From: Alteromonadaceae bacterium
GTDB taxonomy: Bacteria > Pseudomonadota > Gammaproteobacteria > Enterobacterales > Alteromonadaceae
Reading direction: 5' to 3'
NCBI GenBank assembly: GCA_013373625.1
Contig: JABXHM010000003.1
Coordinates: 186,001-250,000 of the forward strand
DNA: 64,000 bases
Both the position numbers and the translations under genes were made by a program. Shown piece by piece: positions 37,901 to 47,693 of the stretch. Positions within the stretch are counted from its first letter, which is position 1. Every line of letters starts with the position of its first letter. The notes under the pieces were generated by a model. It made no database searches, was not told where the DNA came from, and saw only the letters and a program-made list of their open reading frames with translations.

Positions 37901-38768
37901 GAATTTGGGTCTCAAGAATGTGATCTTCTTCGGTAAGTTGCCATGCAATATCACTGTCAGTAAATTCAATCTGAATAGCATTTACCTGACTACTGTCCAG
38001 TTGGGCCCAGAACTCAAAGTTGCCACGGCTGTGTTTAACCGGTGAGTTGGTTGGCAGCCAGGCACTGACCCACGGTGAAATATCCAGCGCCTCACCTTTA
38101 ACATACAAGGTACCTGATAAATCTGTTTTTTTACCATAGAGGTCGAGCACAAATGAGGCGGAGTTATTGGTAAGATCCTGCACCCTGATTTCGCCACGTC
38201 CCTGGTGTCGTTCATCACGGTTCACCCAGAATAATTGCGATAGCTCAATAATTTGCTGCTCATCTGGCGTGACTAACGTCACCTCACCGCTGCGCAAGGA
38301 AAAGCTTTGTAGCTGATCTAAAAACAGACTGCGTAAAGCCTCAACGATAGGAAACTCACCTTCGCCACTTTTTTCCAACCGCTGCGTATCGATTTGCGCA
38401 TGCAAACCCACTAGGTCAAAGCGTTTTGAGGATAGCTCACGTTGCTGGATAGACTGCCAAAAATCTACTTCAACATACACTTGCTCCAGGCGCAGTTCCA
38501 CCGGTGATAAGTCGCCCTGCAAAAACTTAACGCCATTTAAAACAATACTGGGGCCGGTTCCCTGCCATGCGGCAGATAAGCTTTCAATAGTAAGCTGAAT
38601 GCCATATTGATCGCTGAGATAATTTTCAAGTAGTTGTTTTTCTTCGTCGAGATAGGGCAGCGTATAACGCAATGCGCTGACGAGAACTGCAAACAGAACC
38701 AGTACAATGGCAAATAACAGCCAAAGTTTTTTAATAATATAAGTGGCGATAATCAGAGGGCGGTTCAC
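34893..38768 (-). CDS. yhdP: YhdP AsmA-like phospholipid-transport protein
   Basis: A 1291-residue protein with one N-terminal membrane helix (about 10-35) and a very long repetitive beta-rich periplasmic body (DUF3971/AsmA-like). C-terminal AsmA-type text includes LNYNVSFAPNVTGNLPFLVYF. YhdP, with TamB and YdbH, carries phospholipids to the outer membrane through a beta-groove bridge. It overlaps the end of rng by 4 bp (ATGA), so the two are coupled. The tail after residue 1255 is Pro/Glu-rich and probably disordered. Confidence 0.94.
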   Translation of the reverse strand: MNRPLIIATYIIKKLWLLFAIVLVLFAVLVSALRYTLPYLDEEKQLLENYLSDQYGIQLTIESLSAAWQGTGPSIVLNGVKFLQGDLSPVELRLEQVYVEVDFWQSIQQRELSSKRFDLVGLHAQIDTQRLEKSGEGEFPIVEALRSLFLDQLQSFSLRSGEVTLVTPDEQQIIELSQLFWVNRDERHQGRGEIRVQDLTNNSASFVLDLYGKKTDLSGTLYVKGEALDISPWVSAWLPTNSPVKHSRGNFEFWAQLDSSQVNAIQIEFTDSDIAWQLTEEDHILETQILGGSIQALPIESGWSLRVDQLILQADNNTLITDLIGELDNNGNVIVSTVKPITLAPILAMTPIVTGGDKLLRTLDPSAELATLQLQWQQKQLSVAAKVFDMHWQQSGHLPGVNSLDGDFYWYRNQGVLELDGSNVELAIDSLLSNDLTLDSMRGTAYVYAAAPGDWVVEIDDLHINSPLVTLSQSYRYEFSSGLFVAALDVGNMPLSSVPLLFPEDYMGSNTVGYLRRAFSGAGEVNNASILWYGNPAQFPFSDGEGIFQAAVEITDAEFTFAQQWPALSQLDMQLLFENDALIMTSENSKLDDIELSDLRAIIPRLAGSSTLTIEAKGTGTGEQLANLMLLSSLQSSLGKVLSEDVVVSGPLTSDIKLEIPLNGNNVQASGVARLAGNSVDISSLDLTFGSVAGEVAFTNADITIDTLSAQLFEQPVNVNLTGVQQDAGYMLDLALDGNWSVQPLIEQLLPSYNEYLSGSANWQSDIAVTLGKEGFEYNANLTSDLHGVESTLPAPFSKSSEQREALVVRVNGNTDTSGINFNIGSDIQFTGVLPHADKQFSRAHLALGNSDVVGLGTGFNISAGLEQVDMSQWYRAIEQLVNDLPAAPEQANKTTTPVFTVPQRVFVETVNLNVGGQTLTDVTLSARQQDSNWLLNVVSSQATAQVKLFEDWLEHGIDVDADFIRLSEWHSNESQEDPIGHQLAPDSLPPLRFQCGSCVILDKDFGSVDLEVTRTENGMQLKRLSATNNFGELSAKGTWLKTGGDGSHTHFEGDISSQNIGGMLAGLGVNSGIKDSQADIEFSLNWDDSPFNFTFDSLNGSVSTELTDGYLTQVSDKGSRIFTLFSLNSLIRKLSLDFRDVFAQGFFYDDIKGSLEIVDGVASTNDTVVDGGAGEIVISGYTNLEQQTLNYNVSFAPNVTGNLPFLVYFMANPPTALAALALDQMLTSAKVISNVNYRITGTLDEPELEEVGRNSTEIELPARQKPSQPEPIDGVPVEPVNPEEPDNADS

Positions 38769-40231
38769 ATCATTACCACATCGTATTTATCCTGGTTGTA
38801 CAAGGTTTCTGTTTGTACTTTTATTTGTTTAGAAACGAAGACTTCCAATTCGGCCAACATGTGCGACTCTTCACCGAGCAGGTAGTCAACCACAATTGGC
38901 GATGCATACACAACAAACATGTCCGCATCATAAGCGCGATTAACCCGCACGATCTCACGCATGATTTCAAAGCAGATGGTCTCAATGGTTTTAACCGAGC
39001 CACGGCCCTTACATACCGGACAATCACTACACAGGATATGCTCGAGGCTCTCCCGGGTGCGTTTACGGGTCATTTCCACTAATCCCAACGACGTAAAACC
39101 ATGTATATTTATTTTGGCTCTGTCCTTGGCGGTCGCTGCTTCAAGGCTACTCAACACCCGACGCTTATGATCGGCATTTGTCATGTCGATAAAATCAATC
39201 AGGATCATGCCACCTAAATTACGCAGGCGTAATTGACGTGCAATCGCCAGCGTAGCTTCAATGTTAGTATTAAAAATCGTTTCTTCGAGGTTACGGTGGC
39301 CAACGAAAGCCCCGGTGTTGATATCGATAGTGGTCATGGCTTCGGTTTGATCAATAATCAAATACCCGCCGGATTTTAAATCGACACGGCGCTCTAATGC
39401 GCGCTGGATCTCGTTCTCAACATCGTTCAGATCAAAAATGGGACGTTCACCCGGGTAATACTCAAGTTTACGGTGCATTTCCGGCACGTATTCCTTGGTG
39501 AACAGACTTAGCTCCTGATGCGATAAATTCGAATCAATGCGAATACGGTCGAGCTCTGTACCAACAAAGTCACGCAGAACCCGGCGCGCTAAAGGCAGAT
39601 CTTCGTACAATACATGTGACTTACGTTTTTTAAGACGCTGTTGTATTTTACTCCATAGCCGGCGTAAAAACGCAGCATCTGCTTTTAGCTCTGGCTGACT
39701 GACTCCCTCCGCAGCCGTGCGCAGAATAAATCCACCTTGCTCGTCACAAAATTCGGAGACCAGCTCTTTTAACCGTTCACGTTCTTTTTCATCTTCGATA
39801 CGCTGTGAAACCCCTACATGGGTAACACTCGGCATAAAGACCAGATAACGGGACGGAATGGTAATGTCGGTGGTCAGACGGGCGCCCTTGGTGCCAATAG
39901 GATCTTTAACCACTTGTACAACAATATCCTGACCATCCCGCACCAGTTCGCGAATATCATGCTTTTCAATATGACTGGTTGAAACCTCACCAACCACTTC
40001 ATTGTGGATAACGATATCTGAAGCGTGTAAAAAAGCCGCTTTGTCGAGGCCAATATCAACAAAAGCGGCTTGCATTCCAGGCAGTACGCGACTTACTTTA
40101 CCGCGGTAAATATTACCTACAAGACCACGCTTGGTATGACGCTCAACATGAACTTCCTGCAGAATACCATTCTCAATCAGCGCCACACGAGACTCCGACG
40201 GTGTAACGTTAATCAGTAGTTCTGCACTCAT
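38765..40231 (-). CDS. rng: Ribonuclease G
   Basis: A 488-residue RNase E/G-family endoribonuclease. The S1 domain (about 38-125) contains VGNIYRGKVSRVLPGMQAAF. The catalytic region has TTIDINTGAFVG and ILIDFIDM, which hold the two metal-binding aspartates. The zinc-link cysteines are in CSDCPVCKGRG. It lacks the long C-terminal scaffold of RNase E. It matures 16S rRNA 5' ends. The start overlaps the maf stop by 4 bp. Confidence 0.96.
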   Translation of the reverse strand: MSAELLINVTPSESRVALIENGILQEVHVERHTKRGLVGNIYRGKVSRVLPGMQAAFVDIGLDKAAFLHASDIVIHNEVVGEVSTSHIEKHDIRELVRDGQDIVVQVVKDPIGTKGARLTTDITIPSRYLVFMPSVTHVGVSQRIEDEKERERLKELVSEFCDEQGGFILRTAAEGVSQPELKADAAFLRRLWSKIQQRLKKRKSHVLYEDLPLARRVLRDFVGTELDRIRIDSNLSHQELSLFTKEYVPEMHRKLEYYPGERPIFDLNDVENEIQRALERRVDLKSGGYLIIDQTEAMTTIDINTGAFVGHRNLEETIFNTNIEATLAIARQLRLRNLGGMILIDFIDMTNADHKRRVLSSLEAATAKDRAKINIHGFTSLGLVEMTRKRTRESLEHILCSDCPVCKGRGSVKTIETICFEIMREIVRVNRAYDADMFVVYASPIVVDYLLGEESHMLAELEVFVSKQIKVQTETLYNQDKYDVVMM

Positions 40232-40809
40232 TTAATAACCTCAAACTCTTTAAGCAACTGCACGGTTTCGTAAAGCGGTAAACCGACTACCGCACTGTAA
40301 CTGCCCTGAATAGACCGTACAAATTGACCGGCTATACCTTGAATACCGTACGCACCGGCTTTATCTGCTGGCTCACCTGTCGCCCAGTAATCCTCAATAT
40401 CGTCATCACTGAGCGTGGCAAACTGTACCTCAGTGGACACACAAACCGTTTTTTGTCGGTAAGCGTCTAATAGACTGATCGCAGTTAATACCTGATGCGA
40501 GCGACCACTAAGCGAAGACAACATGTGTTTAGCATGGGCAAAATCCACGGGTTTACCGAGCGCCTGATCATCCAGTACAACTATCGTGTCGGAGGCAAGC
40601 ATGACATCACTGTTACCGGCTAACATCTTCGCCGCCGCTTTTGCCTTAGCGCCGGCCAGGCGCATAACCAGTTCATAGGGACGCTCTGCAGGCAGCGCAG
40701 ACTCGTCTAAATCAACCGGATGCTTATTAAATTTGACACCAATTTGCGTTAAAAGTTCGGCGCGCCGTGGCGATGCAGAAGCCAGTATCAACTGACGCTG
40801 TTGCTTCAT
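40228..40809 (-). CDS. maf: Maf-type nucleotide pyrophosphatase (YhdE)
   Basis: A 193-residue Maf protein with ILASASPRRAELL at the N-terminus, the catalytic ASDTIVVLDDQALGKP and GAYGIQGIAGQFV later. Those near mreBCD are YhdE-type enzymes that hydrolyse dTTP and UTP and limit septum formation when overproduced. It is coupled by 4-bp overlaps with mreD before it and rng after it. Confidence 0.95.
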   Translation of the reverse strand: MKQQRQLILASASPRRAELLTQIGVKFNKHPVDLDESALPAERPYELVMRLAGAKAKAAAKMLAGNSDVMLASDTIVVLDDQALGKPVDFAHAKHMLSSLSGRSHQVLTAISLLDAYRQKTVCVSTEVQFATLSDDDIEDYWATGEPADKAGAYGIQGIAGQFVRSIQGSYSAVVGLPLYETVQLLKEFEVIK

Positions 40810-41285
40810 GTGATCCTCAATTGGCGTCTTACTTTACGTAATAACCAAAACATCCATGGCCACAACGCCATGGAGGTAAGCACTGGCCATAACTCTTCAA
40901 ACCTGAATGCCACGTCTGTGAGTAAACGCAACAGCCAATACAACAGTGAATGATAAAGCGCTGAAATCACCCCAATGATGACCGCCTGCTGCCAGACCGA
41001 ATAATTGCGTAAACGCTGATAATTTGCGGCCAACACGTAAATTGACACACTCAGTGCAAAACTGTGCACACCCATGGCTGTGCCCAGTAACAAATCCAAC
41101 GCCAGTCCGCTCACAAAGGCAACACCCACGTTCGCACGGTGCGGTAACGCCATCACCCAGTACGACAGCACGATTAACACCCAGTCAGGGCGATACAAAT
41201 CGACTTGCACCGGTACCGGAATTATCTGAAAAACCATCGCCACCAGCAAAGATAGTGCAATGGCATAATGACGTACCTTAATCAT
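40806..41285 (-). CDS. mreD: Rod-shape protein MreD
   Basis: This is a 159-residue integral membrane protein with about five hydrophobic helices. Motifs include LYRPDWVLIVLSYWVMALPHR and FVSGLALDLLLGTAMGVH, as in other MreD proteins. The ATG at 41285 overlaps the mreC stop by 8 bp; a frame extension to 41306 is less likely. It works with MreB and MreC in lateral wall synthesis. Confidence 0.94.
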   Translation of the reverse strand: MIKVRHYAIALSLLVAMVFQIIPVPVQVDLYRPDWVLIVLSYWVMALPHRANVGVAFVSGLALDLLLGTAMGVHSFALSVSIYVLAANYQRLRNYSVWQQAVIIGVISALYHSLLYWLLRLLTDVAFRFEELWPVLTSMALWPWMFWLLRKVRRQLRIT

Positions 41286-42144
41286 CCGATTCGCCTTCTT
41301 CGCCAAGTTCTGGTTCTGTCGGCGCCGACTCGGGCCACAGTAGCAGCAGGTATTTTATGCGATTTAAGTGTGCACGAGGGACCACCTTAACCTGCGCAAA
41401 CGGGCGCGATTCATCACGCAGCACCTGCGTTACTTCAGCAACCGGATAGCCTTCAGGAAACACCTCGCCCAGACCGGAAGATACCAGAACATCCCCCACC
41501 TCAACATCGGTACTGTGCGGTACGTGAGTTAAAAACAGCTCGTCGATAACCCCAGCTCCGGTAGCAATAAAACGACTGTTATTACGAATTGAACGGACTG
41601 GAATCGAATGTGTCACATCGCTGATCAATAGCACCCGGCTGTTAGTGGTACCCACTTCCATTACCTGCCCTACAATACCCCGTTCATCGAGAACTGCCTG
41701 ACCAAGGTAAACACCGTCAATGGCACCTTTGTTAATGACAATCTGCTGGCTATAAGGGGTATTGTCTACTGCCATTAGCTCAGCCACCAATTTACGCATA
41801 TCTTTGCGTACCGGTGCACCAAGAAGACGACGCAGCTCGGCGTTTTCTTTTTCGAGTACTTCAAAACGTTGCAGTTGCTCGTTGAGCAATAAAATATGGT
41901 TGGTTAGCTGTTCGTTTTCGCTAATTAGTGCCTGCTGGGAGGTCAGTCGCTGAGCACTGACATTTAATAGCTGCCCCGGTAAGTTGGCAAGGTATTGCAC
42001 CGGGCTTATTAATGAATTAAGAAACACCCGCGTTGTTGAAAACGCATCAATTTTATAATCTAACACGATCAACATAACCGACATTGCCAAGGCTAATGTC
42101 AGTCGTAAGTTGAGCGAGAGTCCACGAGTGAATATGGTATCCAT
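41278..42144 (-). CDS. mreC: Rod-shape protein MreC
   Basis: This is a 288-residue protein starting at MDTIFTRG, the expected MreC N-terminus. It has one membrane helix (about 14-32), a coiled coil with ENEQLTNHILLLNEQL and a beta-rich periplasmic half with GQAVLDERGIVGQV and VLVSSGLGEVFPEGYPVAEV. It ends in an acidic tail (GEEGESDD). A stem-loop separates it from mreB. The longer frame would begin at TTG 42159 inside that hairpin and is rejected. Confidence 0.96.
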   Translation of the reverse strand: MDTIFTRGLSLNLRLTLALAMSVMLIVLDYKIDAFSTTRVFLNSLISPVQYLANLPGQLLNVSAQRLTSQQALISENEQLTNHILLLNEQLQRFEVLEKENAELRRLLGAPVRKDMRKLVAELMAVDNTPYSQQIVINKGAIDGVYLGQAVLDERGIVGQVMEVGTTNSRVLLISDVTHSIPVRSIRNNSRFIATGAGVIDELFLTHVPHSTDVEVGDVLVSSGLGEVFPEGYPVAEVTQVLRDESRPFAQVKVVPRAHLNRIKYLLLLWPESAPTEPELGEEGESDD

Positions 42145-42152
42145 AATGCAAG

Positions 42153-42175
42153 AAGGCAACCGCGAGGGTTGCCTT
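42153..42175 (-). terminator. Stem-loop between mreB and mreC
   Basis: AAGGCAACC and GGTTGCCTT form a perfect 9-bp stem with a 5-nt loop. It ends 8 nt before the mreC start codon and 6 nt after the mreB stop. The U-run is short. It may lower transcription of mreCD relative to mreB or control mreC translation. Confidence 0.65.
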
Positions 42176-42181
42176 GTTTAT

Positions 42182-43600
<1,419 letters not shown>

Positions 43601-44116
43601 TTAATCATTACCTGACTGTTGTACTTCGCCAGTATAAATAAAGTAATCAAAATAGGGGCCGGTACTAACACGATAGCGGCAGCGTGTGCTGAGGGAGTCG
43701 GCCTCATCACTATCACTGTCATAATAATCGGCCAGTACTCTGAATCCATCGACACGGCTAGGAATATTCAACAGCTGCTCCCACAATTGCAGGCAACTGG
43801 CGGAACTTGGCTCTACTTTTGGCCAGCCAAAATGGGCCATTCTGACCGGGCGACGCCCGACTTCTTTACCCTCTTCATTGTAATGAACCAACATGATCAT
43901 TTCAGGTCGCCCCTGCGCTTGCCATTGCCAGTGGGCGTTGGTTGCACTCGAGGTAAATTGCTGCGCGTAGTTTTGCATCATTTCGGCTTCGATATCCGGT
44001 TCACTTTCGTACACATACCAAATACCGGCCCCCATGAGCGCCACAAACACTACAACAACTAATAAATTAATCATTGTCCGCGATAGACTGCTTTGGTTAG
44101 CATTCCTCGATTTCAC
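43601..44116 (-). CDS. Single-pass membrane protein, MshF-like
   Basis: A 171-residue protein with one N-terminal helix (about 15-35, INLLVVVVFVALMGAGIWYV) and a periplasmic domain with WQWQAQGRP, MAHFGWP, CLQLWEQLL and CRYRVSTGPYFDYFIY. Length, topology and this W/C pattern recall MshF of the MSHA type IV pilus locus, which in Vibrio and Shewanella adjoins mreB. The likeness is from memory and weak. The start is GTG at 44116 with AAGGGG upstream. No other msh gene is in the window, so it may be a leftover. Confidence 0.5.
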   Translation of the reverse strand: MKSRNANQSSLSRTMINLLVVVVFVALMGAGIWYVYESEPDIEAEMMQNYAQQFTSSATNAHWQWQAQGRPEMIMLVHYNEEGKEVGRRPVRMAHFGWPKVEPSSASCLQLWEQLLNIPSRVDGFRVLADYYDSDSDEADSLSTRCRYRVSTGPYFDYFIYTGEVQQSGND

Positions 44117-44506
44117 TATTACTGCCCCTTGATAGTGCTTATCAAATCTAACATTGCGGTATAGGTCTCCAACCAGCCATCAATGTGTTACCTCTGCAAT
44201 TAAACCGCTCTGTCATATGCAATAGTTTCTTTACAATCACACAACTGAGAGCCCGAATCGCTTAAACATATCAATGATACTTAGCATTAACAAAATAATT
44301 CATGGCACTTCACGCCCTGCACCTTGCTGACGGTATGTAATGATCACAAGGGCACACTTAGTTCTGACGCTTCTCATTATATACTACTTTACGCTAATGA
44401 CGTCGCAGAAGCTTGATTCTGCAAAGTCAGACACGTCGATTTATATTTAGCTGGCGCCTGTCATTTTTTGTATCATAATAATAACTGACTGACCCAAGAG
44501 TGTATT
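44117..44506. other. Intergenic region without recognisable gene
   Basis: About 390 bp between two divergent genes, so it should carry both promoters. A small TTGATA/TTATCAA hairpin lies near 44131. No ORF, RNA gene or clear operator was found. Confidence 0.45.
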
Positions 44507-45097
44507 TTGGATATCACCACACAAGAATTTAGCTGCCATAACGCGGTTATACGTATGACAAGCGGCGAACCCTACGCACCATCAGACAATACTTTACAAC
44601 GTGCCCGCCAGTTAGCAATGCAGCTTTGTCACACCTACAACGCCACTGCGTTACATGATTATCAAGCTCGCTGGTCAACGCTGCAGCAGTTAATTCCCGC
44701 AGCGAAACGCTGCCAGATTGAACCTGGATTCAACATTGAGTACGGCTTTAACTGTACCATTGGCAAAGGCACTTTTATTAATTACAACGTGACCATTATC
44801 GACGCTTGCCCGGTAACACTGGGCAACCAGGTATTAGTGGGGCCCAATACGGTTATTTCTACTGTTATCGGCCGCCAAGTGATCAATGAACAGGCTACCT
44901 CAGAGGCAGCTCGCCCGATCAGAATTGGTCATCGGGTATGGCTGGCAGCGAATGTCACTCTGTGCGCAGGGGTGACCATTGGTGACAATGCAGTAATAGG
45001 CGCGGGAAGTGTCGTTACACAGGATGTTCCGGCCAATGCACTGTGTTTTGGTAACCCGGCACGTACGATACGTAAGATTGAACAAAGTACTCAATAA
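44507..45097 (+). CDS. Maltose/galactoside O-acetyltransferase-like hexapeptide protein
   Basis: A 196-residue left-handed beta-helix acyltransferase. The N-terminal MTSGEPYAPSD resembles the lead of maltose/galactoside acetyltransferases. Hexapeptide repeats run from about 75 to 185 (IGKGTFINYNVTII, VLVGPNTVIS, IGHRVWLAANVTLCAGVTIG) and end with GNPARTIRKI. It should form a trimer and transfer acetyl from acetyl-CoA to a sugar. The catalytic His seen after NYN in the family (YNV..DAC region) is not obvious; it may be replaced. The start is TTG 44507 (AAGAG site) or ATG 44555. Confidence 0.8.
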   Translation: MDITTQEFSCHNAVIRMTSGEPYAPSDNTLQRARQLAMQLCHTYNATALHDYQARWSTLQQLIPAAKRCQIEPGFNIEYGFNCTIGKGTFINYNVTIIDACPVTLGNQVLVGPNTVISTVIGRQVINEQATSEAARPIRIGHRVWLAANVTLCAGVTIGDNAVIGAGSVVTQDVPANALCFGNPARTIRKIEQSTQ

Positions 45098-45159
45098 AAA
45101 CGCACTCGCTGCCGATACCTTCTACACATCAAAATATACCCGATAGGTAACAATATATA

Positions 45160-46857
45160 ATGGCTTTTTATCGTTGGTGTCGACTTACTTCATTAAGCGT
45201 TCTACTCGCTTCCTGCATGCTGGTCGCTTGCGGTGGTGGGTTAAGTTCAGAAGACCGGGATGAAACCTTTGCAGTGAATGCCGGACGCGATCGTAGCGTC
45301 GCGGAGCAATCTGAGGTAACCCTTTCTGCACAAGTGTCTTATCCTTCCGGTGACGTCACCTATAACTGGTCAGCCTCACCCGCACTGGTCATAACCCCCA
45401 GCGATACCACTGCCTCAAACGCTACACTAACGGCGCCAGTCGCAATTGATGATACCGACTATGTGATTACCGTGTCGGTAACAGATAGTTCAGGACAAAC
45501 CGCATCAGATAGTTTTATACTCACCGTGACCCCGGAGAACCTGCCTCCTACCGCAGTTATTTCAGCCCCTGAATGGCCAGAGTTAGCGCCTGCTACCTAT
45601 CCTGCAGGCGTCGCGATTACACTGGATGGCAGTAACAGTTTTGATGAGGATACCAGCACTAACCCTGAAATAAGCACCTGGCAATGGCAGCAGACCGCCG
45701 GAGACGGGGCCATTACCAGTACCGATACCAGTACGCCGTCGCTGACATTTACAACGCCCATTGCCGAAAACCGACAAACACTCACGTTTACGCTCACCGT
45801 AACCGATGATGAAGGCGCGACTAACACCGTTACTCAGTCTTATACGATACTGTCTGCATCAGAAACCACCCCAACGGTTAATGCCGGGGTTGATCAGGCG
45901 GTTTTCAGTGGTGAGCGTATGGTGCTGGGAGGAACCGTCGCCAGTTCGGTTCCGGCCGCCTACCCCATTAGCACATTATGGACTTACACAGGCAATGCCG
46001 AGCCAACAATTGCCAACCTGACCACCGCCGATACCTATGCAGTTGCGCCGCAAGTAGACACAGAAACAACGTTGCAACTCTATTTAAACGCCGAAGACAG
46101 CTTTGGTAACGAGATTACCGACAGTCTTACCGTAGTAGTGAGACCCTTTCCTGTCAGGGTGATTAACGATACCGGCATGACATTGCAGGCGACCAATACC
46201 ACATTAGATTCGACACAACAAAATGCCTGGCCGGGACAGGATGGTCAGCGCGGTGCTGACGTACTCGCCCAGAGCGCAGTGCTCCCTAAAGCAGGTCGCG
46301 GTGAGGCCGGTTTTGATTTTACCAAGCTCAACCGCAACGGTGACGAAGAAGATGATGAAGCTGCACAATTTAGCTGTGTTCGTGACAATGTCACCGGATT
46401 GGTTTGGGAAGTCAAAACGACTGATGGCGGATTACGGGATCTGGATCACAGGTATAGTTGGTATGCCGATGAGAACAATGGTGGCGCCGAGGGTAATACT
46501 AACGGACCCAATACCGTTTGCTCAATTACAGCGTGCAACACTGCTGATTATATTGCTGCCGTAAACACGGCTGGATTATGTGGTTTTTACGACTGGCGCT
46601 TGCCAACTCACCAGGAATTGCTCTCTATTGTTCACTTTGGCCGCGAAGATTTGCCCCGGGTCGATAGCCGGTATTTCCCGAATACCGGCAACAGTGCAGA
46701 GAATACCTTATGGTACTGGACGTCGCAGCCCGGTGCAGATGGTGTCAGCAATGATGCTGCTCAGAATGCCTGGGCAATTGATTTCATTTCGGGTGTAGAT
46801 AACTTCTTGAATAAGTCTGAACCAGTTGCCATTCGACTGGTTAGAGCAGGACGATAG
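45160..46857 (+). CDS. PKD/Ig-repeat lipoprotein with C-terminal Lcl (DUF1566) domain
   Basis: A 565-residue lipoprotein (lipobox LVAC) followed by three PKD/Ig-like repeats (about 35-125, 130-230, 235-330; for example ITLDGSNSFDEDTST and LTVTDDEGATNTVT). The C-terminal Lcl/DUF1566 domain (about 400-565) has VTGLVWEV, DWRLPTHQELLSIV, YWTSQPG and PVAIRLVRAGR. Lcl domains occur in a Legionella collagen-like adhesin and are thought to bind carbohydrates. The protein is probably surface-exposed. The next gene encodes a second, shorter Lcl protein one base downstream. Confidence 0.8.
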   Translation: MAFYRWCRLTSLSVLLASCMLVACGGGLSSEDRDETFAVNAGRDRSVAEQSEVTLSAQVSYPSGDVTYNWSASPALVITPSDTTASNATLTAPVAIDDTDYVITVSVTDSSGQTASDSFILTVTPENLPPTAVISAPEWPELAPATYPAGVAITLDGSNSFDEDTSTNPEISTWQWQQTAGDGAITSTDTSTPSLTFTTPIAENRQTLTFTLTVTDDEGATNTVTQSYTILSASETTPTVNAGVDQAVFSGERMVLGGTVASSVPAAYPISTLWTYTGNAEPTIANLTTADTYAVAPQVDTETTLQLYLNAEDSFGNEITDSLTVVVRPFPVRVINDTGMTLQATNTTLDSTQQNAWPGQDGQRGADVLAQSAVLPKAGRGEAGFDFTKLNRNGDEEDDEAAQFSCVRDNVTGLVWEVKTTDGGLRDLDHRYSWYADENNGGAEGNTNGPNTVCSITACNTADYIAAVNTAGLCGFYDWRLPTHQELLSIVHFGREDLPRVDSRYFPNTGNSAENTLWYWTSQPGADGVSNDAAQNAWAIDFISGVDNFLNKSEPVAIRLVRAGR

Positions 46858-46858
46858 C

Positions 46859-47374
46859 ATGAAACTCCAATTACGTTTTTTATTGATAATATTGATATCC
46901 GCCTCACCGCTGGCCCAGGAATGCCTGTCCAGCGCAGTAGAAACTACCCCGGAAGATGCTTTTACAGAAACGGACACTGCTGAAACCGTTCTGCATACTA
47001 CGACCAACCTGGTTTGGCAACGCTGCGCCGTGGGTCAAACCTGGGATGGTGACACCTGTACTGGCGAGGCTGAACCTATGACATGGCAGCAAGCACTTAC
47101 TTACGCCCAGCAATTTGACAGTGAGAGACTGGAGGGTTGGCGCGTACCCAACGTAAAAGAACTGTCTTCGCTCACCGAGCGTAACTGCGTGCGACCGGCC
47201 ATCAATAGTGGCATTTTTCCGGCCACACCAAAGGATAGCTTTTGGACATCAACGCCCAGTTACAATGATCCACTGCGCGCCTGGACCGTCGCCTTTTTTA
47301 ATGCCAGCCACTCTATTAAAGAAAAGCAGCTATCGGTATATTTACGCTTAGTAAAAACTAATCTACCGGATTAG
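46859..47374 (+). CDS. Secreted Lcl (DUF1566) domain protein
   Basis: A 171-residue secreted protein consisting almost wholly of an Lcl/DUF1566 domain: TTNLVWQRCAVGQTWDGD, LEGWRVPNVKELSSL, FWTSTPSY and VYLRLVKTN line up with the preceding gene's C-terminal domain. A signal peptide of about 20 residues precedes it. The ATG at 46859 has AGGA eight bases before it and begins one base after the previous stop, so the two genes are one operon. Several cysteines (about C22, C57, C67, C106) could form disulfides. Confidence 0.78.
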   Translation: MKLQLRFLLIILISASPLAQECLSSAVETTPEDAFTETDTAETVLHTTTNLVWQRCAVGQTWDGDTCTGEAEPMTWQQALTYAQQFDSERLEGWRVPNVKELSSLTERNCVRPAINSGIFPATPKDSFWTSTPSYNDPLRAWTVAFFNASHSIKEKQLSVYLRLVKTNLPD

Positions 47375-47506
47375 CACTGACGGGGTCGAAAGTTGGTGGG
47401 GGAAATCCTTAAGCACAGTGCTGTCCAGAGCATGTTAACGGTGCCGCGGTTTGTTTGATATTCACTGACATTTCGATTAGCGTTTAACGACTAAGGAGTG
47501 TTTTTT

Positions 47507-47686
47507 ATGCGTAACAATAAGCTTATTTATTTTTACTTCTTGTCGGGTGTGCTGTTTTTGATTTTTGCCGGTGCAGTGTATCCAACAGAAGATCGCAATC
47601 TTACCCCGGTATTCACCAGTATTGGAGTTTCCATTATGACTATTAGCCTGGTGTTACACCGCCGTCGTCAGGGGTGTAAAAAGTAA
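47507..47686 (+). CDS. Small two-helix membrane protein
   Basis: This is a 59-residue protein starting at the ATG at 47507, which has an excellent AAGGAG site; the GTG at 47498 would overlap that site. It has two hydrophobic helices (about 7-25 and 33-51) joined by a short loop with YPTEDR, and a basic tail (HRRRQGCKK). The topology predicts both ends in the cytoplasm. No family was recognised. The strong ribosome site suggests that it is a real gene. Confidence 0.65.
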   Translation: MRNNKLIYFYFLSGVLFLIFAGAVYPTEDRNLTPVFTSIGVSIMTISLVLHRRRQGCKK

Positions 47687-47693
47687 ACGACGC

